Origin: JBBRZF01 sp038236965
GTDB taxonomy: Bacteria > Acidobacteriota > Terriglobia > Terriglobales > Acidobacteriaceae
DNA length: 9,757 nt
Direction of reading: 5' to 3'
Assembly: GCA_038236965.1 (NCBI GenBank)
Contig: JBBRZF010000136.1
Location: 1-9,757, forward strand
How positions within the stretch are numbered: position 1 is the stretch's first letter; every line of letters starts with the position of its first letter. The translations under genes and the position numbers were made by a program. The notes beneath the pieces are model-generated. The model was given only the letters and a program-made list of their open reading frames with translations. It did not search any database and had not been told where the DNA came from. Below are positions 1-5,978 of the stretch, in pieces.

Positions 1-145
1 AGTCCTTGACTGGGTTAACGATCGTGTGGAAGAGGCACCCGAACGTATCGCTGACTGGAACGAATCCGCGCAACTGGAACTTGATCGCATTCAGATGGCG
101 CTGAACCAGGTAGCGGAAACGCTGGAAACTCGGCCCGCGCGCTAG
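1..145 (+). CDS. C-terminal end of an unrecognised protein (partial)
   Basis: An open frame enters from the left edge (first full codon at position 2) and stops at TAG 143-145, giving 47 residues. The visible tail is hydrophilic and rich in Glu, Arg, Gln and Leu, for example DWNESAQLELDRIQMALNQV, and looks helical or coiled-coil. It has no membrane segment and no catalytic motif that I recognise. Steady codon use and the lack of stops suggest the end of a real gene, but the family cannot be named from this fragment. It converges on the minus-strand dehydratase gene that ends at 238. Confidence 0.55.
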   Translation, partial: VLDWVNDRVEEAPERIADWNESAQLELDRIQMALNQVAETLETRPAR

Positions 146-160
146 TTCGCTAGAAACGCA

Positions 161-184
161 ACGAGCAGGTTCTCCCCCGCTCGT
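161..184. terminator. Possible weak terminator hairpin between convergent genes
   Basis: ACGAGC (161-166) and GCTCGT (179-184) form a perfect 6-bp stem with a 12-nt loop between two convergent genes. On the minus strand the stem is followed by TGCGTTTCT, a poor T-run, and on the plus strand by no T-run. Position favours a terminator, but the structure is weak. A second wobble-paired stem (CCCGGC/GGCTGGG, about 188-204) is next to it. Confidence 0.25.
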
Positions 185-237
185 GACCCGGCTGCCAGGC
201 TGGGATGAAATATTCGTTCCTCAAAATCTTGTTTAAA

Positions 238-522
238 TCATCCAGCTATCTCGTCGATCGTCTTTGCCATGCGCACATCCCGCTGCGTCACTCCCCCGGA
301 ATCGTGCGATGTCAGGGCCAGCGTAACCTTGTTGTAGTTGATCGTGAAGTCGGGATGGTGATTCGCTACTTCGGCGGCTTCCGCCACCTTGTTTACAAAG
401 ACCATTGCGTCGCTGAAGTTTTCAAACTGGAACACCCGCTCGATGGCCGCTCCGTTTCGTTCCCAAGCCGAAAGCCCGCCCAGTGCTTTCGTCAGTTCCG
501 CCTCACCCAGTGCTGTGCCCAT
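238..522 (-). CDS. phhB: Pterin-4a-carbinolamine dehydratase (PCD/DCoH family)
   Basis: This 94-residue protein matches the usual size of bacterial PCD, which dehydrates 4a-hydroxytetrahydrobiopterin to the quinonoid dihydropterin and so recycles the pterin cofactor. The signature is clear: EVANHHPDFTINYNKVTLAL, then SHDSGGVTQRD. His55, His56 and His73 have the same spacing as the three active-site histidines of the mammalian enzyme (61, 62, 79). Trp20 and the FQFENFSDAMVFV stretch fit the N-terminal half of the fold. The protein is cytosolic, with no signal or membrane segment. The ATG is preceded by GGAGGAG at about 528-534, in the 16-nt gap after the ArsR-type gene, so the two are probably co-transcribed. 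No aromatic amino-acid hydroxylase is visible nearby, so the pathway served is unknown. The family call is firm; the symbol is by homology class only. Confidence 0.9.
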   Translation of the reverse strand: MGTALGEAELTKALGGLSAWERNGAAIERVFQFENFSDAMVFVNKVAEAAEVANHHPDFTINYNKVTLALTSHDSGGVTQRDVRMAKTIDEIAG

Positions 523-538
523 TACTGCTCCTCCGTAT

Positions 539-835
539 CTACAGTTCGCCCATCTCTTTGCGCAACTTCTTCAAGGCCGCTTCGTCGCGGTGATACCACA
601 TCCAGGTACCCACTTTTTCCGCTTCGATCAAACCGGCCTGCATCAGTACTCGCATATGATGCGAAATCGTCGGCTGCGCCAGTCTTATCTTGCTCTCCAC
701 GTCGGCAGCGCACAACCCCGTCCCTTTGCCGATAGAGCACTCGCCTTTGCGCGCAAGTAGTTTCAGAATCTCCCGCCTGCTTGGGTCGGCGATTGCCCTT
801 AGTGCGATGCTCAACTTGTCGCTTGCAGCTTTCAT
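539..835 (-). CDS. ArsR/SmtB-family winged-helix transcriptional regulator
   Basis: A 98-residue DNA-binding protein. The N-terminal helices contain the family's DPSRREILKLL motif (about 17-27). The recognition helix region AQPTISHHMRVLMQAGLI (about 53-70) is followed by a wing with GTWMWYHRD. ArsR regulators bind their own promoters as dimers and are released by a ligand, often a metal or a thiol modification. The classic ELCVCD metal box is absent. There are two cysteines, Cys33 and Cys42, in GECSIGKGTGLCAADV before the recognition helix, but whether they sense anything is unknown. The ATG at 833-835 has GGAAGG three bases upstream and a TATAAT box at 854-859. It is the first gene of a two-gene unit with the pterin dehydratase, so it probably controls itself and that gene. 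Confidence 0.88.
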   Translation of the reverse strand: MKAASDKLSIALRAIADPSRREILKLLARKGECSIGKGTGLCAADVESKIRLAQPTISHHMRVLMQAGLIEAEKVGTWMWYHRDEAALKKLRKEMGEL

Positions 836-853
836 AGACCTTCCAGTCTCGCA

Positions 854-859
854 ATTATA
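854..859 (-). promoter_or_regulatory. -10 box (TATAAT) for the arsR-PCD unit
   Basis: The minus strand reads a perfect TATAAT 18 nt before the ArsR-type start codon, which leaves a leader of roughly 10 nt carrying GGAAGG. No good -35 hexamer lies at the normal 16-18 nt spacing, as expected of a promoter that may need a regulator. The box sits inside a small inverted repeat, CAAT-ATA-ATTG, which could be part of an autoregulatory operator; that is inference. Confidence 0.5.
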
Positions 860-899
860 TTGATGACTGTCGATGAAGTTTAGCTGCCAAATCTCTCGA

Positions 900-930
900 C
901 AAAAGAAAAGGGCCCGCTTGGCGCGGACCC
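900..930 (-). terminator. Rho-independent terminator after the SPOR-domain gene
   Basis: On the minus strand GGGTCCGC pairs with GCGGGCCC across a GCCAA loop and is followed by TTTTCTTTTG. The one U-G wobble pairs only in the minus-strand RNA and would be a C-A mismatch in the opposite direction, which supports the orientation. It lies 24 nt beyond the SPOR-domain stop codon and before the arsR promoter, so it separates the two units. Confidence 0.88.
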
Positions 931-953
931 CGGAAAACCTTTTCTGACACTCT

Positions 954-1574
954 TTATTTCTTGACGATGGGGTTATAGCCGTCGCCCACCAGCCGGCCTT
1001 TCATCGCCTCCGCGTCCTTTACGTCGGCGAAGGGCCCCAGTTGCACGTGGAACAGCTTGTCCGTCGGCGTGCTGATGATCACCACCGGATACTGTTTCTT
1101 GCGCAGTGCATCCGTCAGCGCCTCGGCGTCTTCCCGTTTACTGACGGCCGCAACCTGTACCATGAAGCCCGCGCTGGGCCCCGGTTTCATCTCCGGAGCC
1201 TGCGCAGCCTTCTGCGCTTCCGCCGATTTGGCGTCGGTTGCCGGAGCCTGTGTCTGGGCATCTTTTTGCTCCACTGCCTTGTAAAACGTCATGTCATTGG
1301 GAGGCGTGCCCGCTGCCAGCGGACAGGTCTGGTCTGGCGGACATTCCACGGGCTTGACCTGACTGTTCTGGCCAGCCAGGGGTTTAGTCGCCCCCGGCAC
1401 GGCAGTTGCCCCAGGCATTCCTTCCGTTGCCGCCGAGGTCTCGATCCTCATCGAGTTTCTCCCCATCGTGTAGCCCAGTCCCAAAAAGATGCCGCACAGC
1501 ACTACCAGGCCGAAGAACAGCATGAGCAAACGCCCAACGCCCAATGTTATTTCGCTATCGTATTGCTCACTCAT
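954..1574 (-). CDS. SPOR-domain inner-membrane protein
   Basis: A 206-residue protein with a bitopic layout. It has a short cytoplasmic N-terminus, one membrane helix (about 13-37), a Pro/Ala/Thr/Gln-rich periplasmic linker (about 45-135) and a C-terminal SPOR domain (about 136-206) with the paired repeats FMVQVAAVSKREDAEALTDA and LFHVQLGPFADVKDAEAM. SPOR domains bind denuded glycan strands at division sites, as in FtsN and DedD. The linker motif TFYKAVEQ resembles the FYK box often seen before SPOR domains. Two linker cysteines (78 and 84) could form a disulfide. A TTG one codon upstream extends the frame, but ATG 1572-1574 is preferred because GGAG lies 7 nt before it. It starts 13 nt after the slipin stop and ends at a strong terminator, so it is the last gene of that unit. 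A role in cell division or peptidoglycan binding is inferred from the domain. Confidence 0.88.
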   Translation of the reverse strand: MSEQYDSEITLGVGRLLMLFFGLVVLCGIFLGLGYTMGRNSMRIETSAATEGMPGATAVPGATKPLAGQNSQVKPVECPPDQTCPLAAGTPPNDMTFYKAVEQKDAQTQAPATDAKSAEAQKAAQAPEMKPGPSAGFMVQVAAVSKREDAEALTDALRKKQYPVVIISTPTDKLFHVQLGPFADVKDAEAMKGRLVGDGYNPIVKK

Positions 1575-1587
1575 CAAACTGCTCCAA

Positions 1588-2361
1588 CTACTTAATGTCT
1601 TTATCTGCCTGGTTGAAGATCATCTTGCTCAAGCCTGCCAGCATATCTACCGGCAGCGGGAAGACGATGGTCGTATTCTTTTCAACGCCGATCTCGGTCA
1701 ACGTCTGCAGGTAGCGCAACTGGATCGACGCTGGTTCGCTCGAAAGCAAGTGAGCGGCATCCACCAAGCGCTGCGCCGCCGCAAATTCGCCATCCGCGTG
1801 AATGACCTTGGCTCGCTTTTCGCGCTCTGCTTCGGCCTGTTTCGCCATCGCGCGCATCATGCCTTCCGGCAGGTCAACCTGTTTCACTTCCACGTTCGTG
1901 ACCTTCACGCCCCACGGATCGGTGTGCATATCCAGGATGGATTGCAGGCGCAGGTTGATTTTTTCGCGATGCGCCAGCAGTTCGTCGAGTTCCACTTCGC
2001 CCAGCACCGAACGCAGCGTCGTCTGTGCGAATTGCGAGGTCTGGTACTGGTAGTTCATTACTTCCGTCACGGCCCTGTTCGGGTCCACCACGCGCAGGAA
2101 GATGACGGCATTCACTTTCAGCGTCACGTTGTCGCGGGTGATGATGTCTTGCGGCGGCACGTCGAACGCTATCTGGCGAAGGTCGACCCGAACGATGCGG
2201 TCAACGGGAGCGAACACCAGGATGATGCCGGGACCTTTGGCAGTCCCCTGCAACCGGCCCAGACGGAAGATGACTCCGCGCTCATACTCGGAAAGGATCT
2301 TGATGGAGTTCAGAAGATATAAGCCGACCACCACCACTGCGACAAGCGTAAATAGACCCAC
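1588..2361 (-). CDS. Slipin (SPFH/stomatin-like) membrane protein
   Basis: With a GTG start the protein has 257 residues, the normal length for bacterial slipins. A membrane anchor (about 2-18) is followed by the SPFH domain (about 20-190), including SEYERGVIFRLGRLQG, GPGIILVFAPVDRI and RDNVTLKVNAVIFLRVVDP. A charged coiled-coil (AKQAEAEREKRAKVI) and a hydrophobic C-terminal end follow. Slipins oligomerise into membrane scaffolds and are substrates or partners of NfeD proteases, and an nfeD gene lies just upstream on the same strand. The frame stays open to 2436, but the upstream 25 residues are not slipin-like. GTG 2359-2361 has GGAGG six bases before it, so I use that start. Some 360 bp of repeat DNA separates it from nfeD, and it may be read from its own promoter. 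Confidence 0.93.
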   Translation of the reverse strand: MGLFTLVAVVVVGLYLLNSIKILSEYERGVIFRLGRLQGTAKGPGIILVFAPVDRIVRVDLRQIAFDVPPQDIITRDNVTLKVNAVIFLRVVDPNRAVTEVMNYQYQTSQFAQTTLRSVLGEVELDELLAHREKINLRLQSILDMHTDPWGVKVTNVEVKQVDLPEGMMRAMAKQAEAEREKRAKVIHADGEFAAAQRLVDAAHLLSSEPASIQLRYLQTLTEIGVEKNTTIVFPLPVDMLAGLSKMIFNQADKDIK

Positions 2362-2367
2362 GTAAAA

Positions 2368-2372
2368 CCTCC
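2368..2372 (-). promoter_or_regulatory. Shine-Dalgarno that fixes the slipin GTG start
   Basis: GGAGG on the minus strand, 6 nt before GTG 2359-2361. It favours the GTG over the start of the longer open frame at 2436, which lacks slipin-like sequence. Confidence 0.75.
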
Positions 2373-2407
2373 GCTGGGGATAAATTTCAAAGGAATGCTT
2401 CGGGCGG

Positions 2408-2413
2408 ATTGTA
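2408..2413 (-). promoter_or_regulatory. Possible -10 box for the slipin-SPOR unit
   Basis: TACAAT (five of six consensus bases) about 46 nt before the slipin GTG would give a leader of about 40 nt. No convincing -35 hexamer is seen at standard spacing. A local promoter would make sense because the repeat block upstream separates slipin from nfeD. Confidence 0.35.
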
Positions 2414-2477
2414 CCGCAGCCAAGCTCGATTCTCACTAGGAAAGGGAACTGAGGCGCACCCGATATTCACCTGAGCC

Positions 2478-2603
2478 CCTTTGCCTTTGCCTTTGCTCTT
2501 GCCCTTGCTCTTGCCCTTGCCCTTGCTCTTGCCCTTGCTCTTGCCCTTGCCCTTGCTCTTGCCCTTGCTCTTGCCCTTGCTCTTGCTCTTGCTCTTGCTC
2601 TTG
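2478..2603. repeat. CYYTTG hexamer tandem array (21 units)
   Basis: Twenty-one uninterrupted 6-bp units fill this stretch: three CCTTTG units, then a mix of CTCTTG and CCCTTG. There is higher-order order: the five-unit block at 2508-2537 is repeated exactly at 2538-2567, and the last four units are all CTCTTG. Neither strand contains a stop codon within the array, so it produces long artificial frames (Leu/Pro-rich on plus, Ala-Arg on minus). It directly abuts the hairpin core at 2610 and lies between nfeD and slipin. Confidence 0.93.
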
Positions 2604-2609
2604 CCTGAC

Positions 2610-2680
2610 GTGGGCCCGGACGCCCTCGTCCGTGGCGGGCGAGCAACGCTCGCCTTTGTGTTGACTTTGCCCTTGTTCTT
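2610..2680. repeat. Dispersed double-hairpin repeat, copy A
   Basis: This 71-bp copy aligns with the 64-bp cores at 9286 and 9617. It differs by one extra C in the first loop, one extra hexamer near the end and a few substitutions. Hairpin 1 is CGGACG-CCCT-CGTCCG and hairpin 2 is GGCGAGC-AAC-GCTCGCC (2638-2654). The inserted base falls in the loop, leaving both stems intact. More CTTG-type hexamers follow to about 2700. Confidence 0.88.
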
Positions 2681-2701
2681 GCCTTGCTCTTACCCTTGTT
2701 T

Positions 2702-2735
2702 TCCCAATTACCCAATTACCAATTACCCAATTGCC
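2702..2735. repeat. TAATTGG-type short tandem repeat at the 3' end of nfeD
   Basis: On the minus strand, units of TGGTAAT and TGGGTAAT repeat about three to four times. The repeat begins inside the last codons of nfeD and supplies its TAA stop (2723-2725). The same kind of repeat overlaps the stop of the M13 peptidase gene at 7052-7087. Confidence 0.75.
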
Positions 2736-4024
2736 AACTTTTCAACCTTCTTCGCCGCCTCCACCTCAAGCGTCAGCCCATTGATTCGCTTCACCACCAC
2801 CACCGAGCCTTCCGGCACTTCGCCTGTGGCGAGTGCATTCCAAATCTCGCCGTGAACAAAAACTTTTCCCGACGGAGCCAGTTGCGTTTGCGCAATGCCT
2901 ATCTCGCCAATCATCCCTTGCGCGCCCGTGGTCACTTTGTTCATTCGCGCGCGCAGCGCGATGGTCATCAGGAAGATGGTGATGATGCCCATGGGAATGC
3001 TCACCCCCAGGGCAGTCCACAACTTCACCCTCATCTCGGGGATGGGACCGTCCACCAGGAATAGTCCGCCCAGCGTAAGCGCCACGATGCCGCCGACTCC
3101 AAGCACTCCATGAGTCGCGAATTTTGCCTCCAGCGCGAACAGCACGAAGGCCGCTAATATCAGCGTCAGGGCCGCGAACCGCGTCGGCATCAGTCCCAGG
3201 GCGAATATCGCCAGCAGCACGAAGATCAGGCCCGCCACTCCCGGAATCACCGCGCCCGGATGATTGAACTCCGCATATATCCCCAGTGCGCCAATGGCCA
3301 GCAGCAGGAACGCGATATTCGGATCCATCAGCCAGCCCAGGATTTGCTGCTTCAACGTCATGTTGAACTCAACAACGGCTTTATTCACCAGGTGCAAGGT
3401 CGTCGATGTGCCGTCGAAGCGCTTGATCGTCTTGCCTTCCAGTTGTTGGAAAAGGTCTTGCTCGTTGGACGCGATCACGTCGATCAGGTTCAGCTTTTTC
3501 GCTTCTTCTTCCGTCCACGATTTCGATTCGCGCACCGCAGACTCCGCAACCTCGACATTGCGCGCGCGCTTGGCAACGAACGAACGCATCAGGGCTGCCG
3601 CGTCGTTCTCCATCTTCATCTTCATTACGTCGTCCACTTTGCCGGTCAGCAGCACGGGATGCGCAGCCCCTGTGTTCGTCCCCGGAGCCATCGCCGCGAT
3701 GTCCGCCGATTCCAGGATGAAGAAGCCTGCCGACGCCGCCCTCGAGCCGCTCGGTCCCACGTAGATAATGATGGGAATAGGCGATGCCACGATCTTCTCC
3801 ATGATCAACCGTGTCGAGTCCACCAGCCCGCCCGGCGTTCGCAATTCGATGAGAATGGCGTCCGCGTGCTGCAACTTCGCCTGCTCGATGGCACGACCGA
3901 TGAACTCGTCCGTGATGGGATGGATCGGCCCATCGATCTTGATCTTCAGGATGTCCGCAGAGGCCGTCAGCGCAAACATCATCAACACCATCACGGCGAT
4001 TACACGAAGCAGCGTAACTCTCAT
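2723..4024 (-). CDS. NfeD family membrane-bound serine protease (ClpP/SppA-like)
   Basis: The protein has 433 residues and the full long-form NfeD layout. A signal peptide (about 1-23) is followed by a ClpP-like protease domain (about 24-215) with RTPGG at 62-66 and the nucleophile motif RAASAG, Ser98. Lys137 in KMENDAAA is the likely general base; these positions match Ser97 and Lys138 of the archaeal homologue PH1510. Five membrane helices (about 235-358) and a C-terminal OB-fold NfeD domain (about 365-428) follow. Such proteases cut the C-terminal hydrophobic part of partner slipins, and a slipin gene lies downstream. The frame could start at GTG 4037-4039, but AGGAGG lies six bases before ATG 4022-4024, so the ATG is used. 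It starts 11 nt after the TPR gene, so the two are probably co-transcribed. The last codons and stop lie in a short tandem repeat. Confidence 0.93.
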   Translation of the reverse strand: MRVTLLRVIAVMVLMMFALTASADILKIKIDGPIHPITDEFIGRAIEQAKLQHADAILIELRTPGGLVDSTRLIMEKIVASPIPIIIYVGPSGSRAASAGFFILESADIAAMAPGTNTGAAHPVLLTGKVDDVMKMKMENDAAALMRSFVAKRARNVEVAESAVRESKSWTEEEAKKLNLIDVIASNEQDLFQQLEGKTIKRFDGTSTTLHLVNKAVVEFNMTLKQQILGWLMDPNIAFLLLAIGALGIYAEFNHPGAVIPGVAGLIFVLLAIFALGLMPTRFAALTLILAAFVLFALEAKFATHGVLGVGGIVALTLGGLFLVDGPIPEMRVKLWTALGVSIPMGIITIFLMTIALRARMNKVTTGAQGMIGEIGIAQTQLAPSGKVFVHGEIWNALATGEVPEGSVVVVKRINGLTLEVEAAKKVEKLAIG

Positions 4025-4035
4025 CTCAGCCCTCC

Positions 4036-5661
4036 TCACTGTTGCGGAACCAAATTTACTCCGGCCCGTTTTGCCGCGATCGACCGCTTGACTGCGATTG
4101 CCGCCGCGTTATCCGGCTCAACGAAAAGTGCCTGGTCGGCTTCCGTCGCCGCCGCGTCCAGTGCGTTCTCTTTCAAGTCCAGCCGCGCCAGCACAAGGTA
4201 CGCTTCCGCCGTCGGACGCAGCCGTATCGATGTCTTCGCCTCGTTCCTCGCCGTCGCCGTGTCGCCATTGGTTTCCGCCACGCGAGCCATTCCCGCATGC
4301 GCCCCGGCGCTCGCCGGGTCCAGCATCACCGACTCGCGGAAATTCTTTTCCGCCTCTGCCGTGAATCCCTGCGTCAGCAACTCTCGCCCGTGGTCCACGT
4401 GGAAGCTTGCATGAGTGCGCGGATCGGTCTTGGCCAGCGCCTCTTCGATCGCGTTGCCTACTTCCAGCGCTACTTGGCGGTACGAATTCTCATCGTAATT
4501 TCGCTTGATGCGTTCCAGCGGAAGCTTCGGTGCCGTAGTCGCCGCCGGGTCCTGCGCGCGCGTCAGGTTCGGGGCCGCTCCGCTCGCAATCGCGTCCAGC
4601 AACTGCTTCGCCTCCGAATCCGTTCCACGCCGCGACAACGCATCGCGTAACTGACGCGTCGCTCCCGCCGCATCGCCATTGCGGTACAGCGCCAATCCAA
4701 GATTGAAGTGGTAATCCGCATCGTGCGGGTCCGCCTGCACCGCCTTCTGGAAATACTCCACCGCGTTCCGTTTACCGCGACGGCTCGCCACCACTCCCAG
4801 GTTGTTGTAAACCTCGGTCAGCGGCAGGTGCGATTCCGTGACCTTGAACGCCGCTTCCGATTTCTCGAACTGTCCCAAGGAGAAGTACGAGAGTCCCAGC
4901 AGGAAATTGGCTTCGCTCGATGCGCTGTCGCTCTTCGGGATGCGTGCCAGCGATGCTGCCGCCAACTCGTATTCGCGGTTGTTGAAGTAGGTCTTGCCAA
5001 GCTGCATGATGGCCGCCGTATATTGCGGATTCAGGCGCAGCGTCTCTTTGAAGTACCGGACTTTTTCCTGGCGCGTCGTCGCCAGCGTTCCTCGGATGTA
5101 ATTCTCGAAAGCGTCCAGTCGAACAGGCGGCGCGCTCGCAAGGAACTCCGCCTTCGTCATTCTCACGTCGGACCTTATTGTTCGCAACGCATCGTAAGCC
5201 AAGCCGCGCTGGATGCTGATAAGGTCTGTCAGCGAACCCGAGCCTTGCAACTCCGTTGAAAGGTGCAGCCGCTTCATGTCCAGTACCTGCGCCTTTGCGG
5301 AAAACGTTCGTCCATCGAAGTTATAGCTGCCCATCACCAGATAGTCGGCGTCCATCTGTTCCGCGATGCGGTACAGCGTTGCCCGCGAAGGACGCACCGT
5401 AGCCGGGATTCCCAGCCTGTCGAATGCATACAAACGGTCTTCGCGACTGATGACGTAAAGCGTTGGCGACGCCATCCGCGCTCCCAGCACTTCCGAGAAC
5501 GCCTCGCTGATCCATTGCAATCCGGGCGCGTTCGACTCGTTCTCGAAGGGCAGTACCACCACTGTTTGCGAAGTGCCCTGTGCCAGCGCACCAGCGCTCA
5601 TCAGCACCAGAACGACCAGCAGCGACATCGCATTGCGAAACTTATGATTGACCGTATCCAA
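4036..5661 (-). CDS. Secreted TPR protein with a FlgO/TolB-N-like N-terminal domain
   Basis: A protein of up to 541 residues. A signal peptide (to about residue 28, AGALAQG) leads into an alpha/beta domain (about 31-165) that begins QTVVVLPFENES and contains MDADYLVMGSYNFDG. This resembles the FlgO or TolB N-terminal-like domains found before TPR arrays in envelope proteins. Tetratricopeptide repeats follow in two blocks (about 185-355 and 415-525), for example VYNNLGVVASRRGKRNAVEY and DYHFNLGLALYRNGDAAGAT. A Pro/Ala linker separates them. It probably acts as a periplasmic protein-interaction scaffold; the ligand is unknown. The start is uncertain. TTG 5659-5661 keeps Lys7 and Arg9, which a signal peptide needs. 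The only ATG (5626-5628) would remove them and has no clear Shine-Dalgarno. It precedes nfeD by 11 nt. Confidence 0.85.
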   Translation of the reverse strand: MDTVNHKFRNAMSLLVVLVLMSAGALAQGTSQTVVVLPFENESNAPGLQWISEAFSEVLGARMASPTLYVISREDRLYAFDRLGIPATVRPSRATLYRIAEQMDADYLVMGSYNFDGRTFSAKAQVLDMKRLHLSTELQGSGSLTDLISIQRGLAYDALRTIRSDVRMTKAEFLASAPPVRLDAFENYIRGTLATTRQEKVRYFKETLRLNPQYTAAIMQLGKTYFNNREYELAAASLARIPKSDSASSEANFLLGLSYFSLGQFEKSEAAFKVTESHLPLTEVYNNLGVVASRRGKRNAVEYFQKAVQADPHDADYHFNLGLALYRNGDAAGATRQLRDALSRRGTDSEAKQLLDAIASGAAPNLTRAQDPAATTAPKLPLERIKRNYDENSYRQVALEVGNAIEEALAKTDPRTHASFHVDHGRELLTQGFTAEAEKNFRESVMLDPASAGAHAGMARVAETNGDTATARNEAKTSIRLRPTAEAYLVLARLDLKENALDAAATEADQALFVEPDNAAAIAVKRSIAAKRAGVNLVPQQ

Positions 5662-5670
5662 GATGGCTCG

Positions 5671-5676
5671 ATTATA
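5671..5676 (-). promoter_or_regulatory. Possible -10 box (TATAAT) upstream of the TPR-nfeD unit
   Basis: A perfect TATAAT on the minus strand ends 9 nt before the TTG start. Transcription from it would leave almost no leader for the TTG, so translation would be nearly leaderless or would use a later start. No good -35 hexamer is found at normal spacing. Confidence 0.4.
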
Positions 5677-5809
5677 GTCTTCGGCTACACTGCGGAAACT
5701 TCAATACAGGCGCCCCACTTCTCTCCACCGCCAACTCAGCAAAGCTGCCTAAGCTTTTCCCCTGCATTTACCGCTAAACCACCACACCCGGAACTCACCT
5801 ACGCCTTTA

Positions 5810-5839
5810 AATCCGGCAATCCGTAATCCGGCAATCCCC
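5810..5839. repeat. 15-bp direct tandem repeat
   Basis: AATCCGGCAATCCGT is followed directly by AATCCGGCAATCCCC, 13 of 15 bases identical, and then by the related AAATCCGCTTAAATC. Each unit itself contains AATCC twice. It lies about 150 bp before both flanking start codons; its function is unknown. Confidence 0.7.
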
Positions 5840-5978
5840 AAATCCGCTTAAATCGCATCCGCAGCTCTCGATTCCTGCTCCCGTCGGCCATCCTATGACT
5901 GTTTACCACTCTCTAACTAGGAAGTTCACAACCTTCAACGAGCGACAACCGCTTCCGAAGATTCCAGGGAGAACCCGA

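Larger units (their letters stand above)
5662..5978. other. Divergent intergenic region
   Basis: About 317 bp without a supportable gene lies between the minus-strand TPR gene and the plus-strand Thr-rich gene. It must hold both promoters. A TATAAT for the TPR side is visible at 5671-5676; no clear promoter is seen on the plus side. It also holds a 15-bp direct repeat (5810-5839). An in-frame ATG at 5895 lies upstream of the plus-strand gene but has no Shine-Dalgarno. Confidence 0.6.

Noticed and set aside
522..854. Alternative minus-strand frame over the ArsR-type gene
   Set aside because: It is out of frame with the clear winged-helix protein and starts at the promoter region without a ribosome-binding site.
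2478..2603. Possible CRISPR array
   Set aside because: Units are 6 bp with no unique spacers, and no cas gene is nearby.
2467..2715. Minus-strand open frame encoding an Ala-Arg repeat protein of 82 residues
   Set aside because: It is a translation of the hexamer array and hairpin core A, which contain no minus-strand stops. It has no independent start signal and no non-repeat content.
2481..2855. Plus-strand open frame encoding a Leu/Pro-rich hydrophobic protein
   Set aside because: The first part is the hexamer array translated, and the rest is antisense to the 3' end of nfeD. It is an artefact of repeat composition.
4042..4650. Plus-strand Arg-rich frames opposite the TPR gene
   Set aside because: High-GC shadow frames; the minus-strand frame has signal peptide, domain and TPR structure.
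5895..5978. Upstream ATG for the Thr-rich protein
   Set aside because: No Shine-Dalgarno, and it would bury the signal peptide behind 28 hydrophilic residues.
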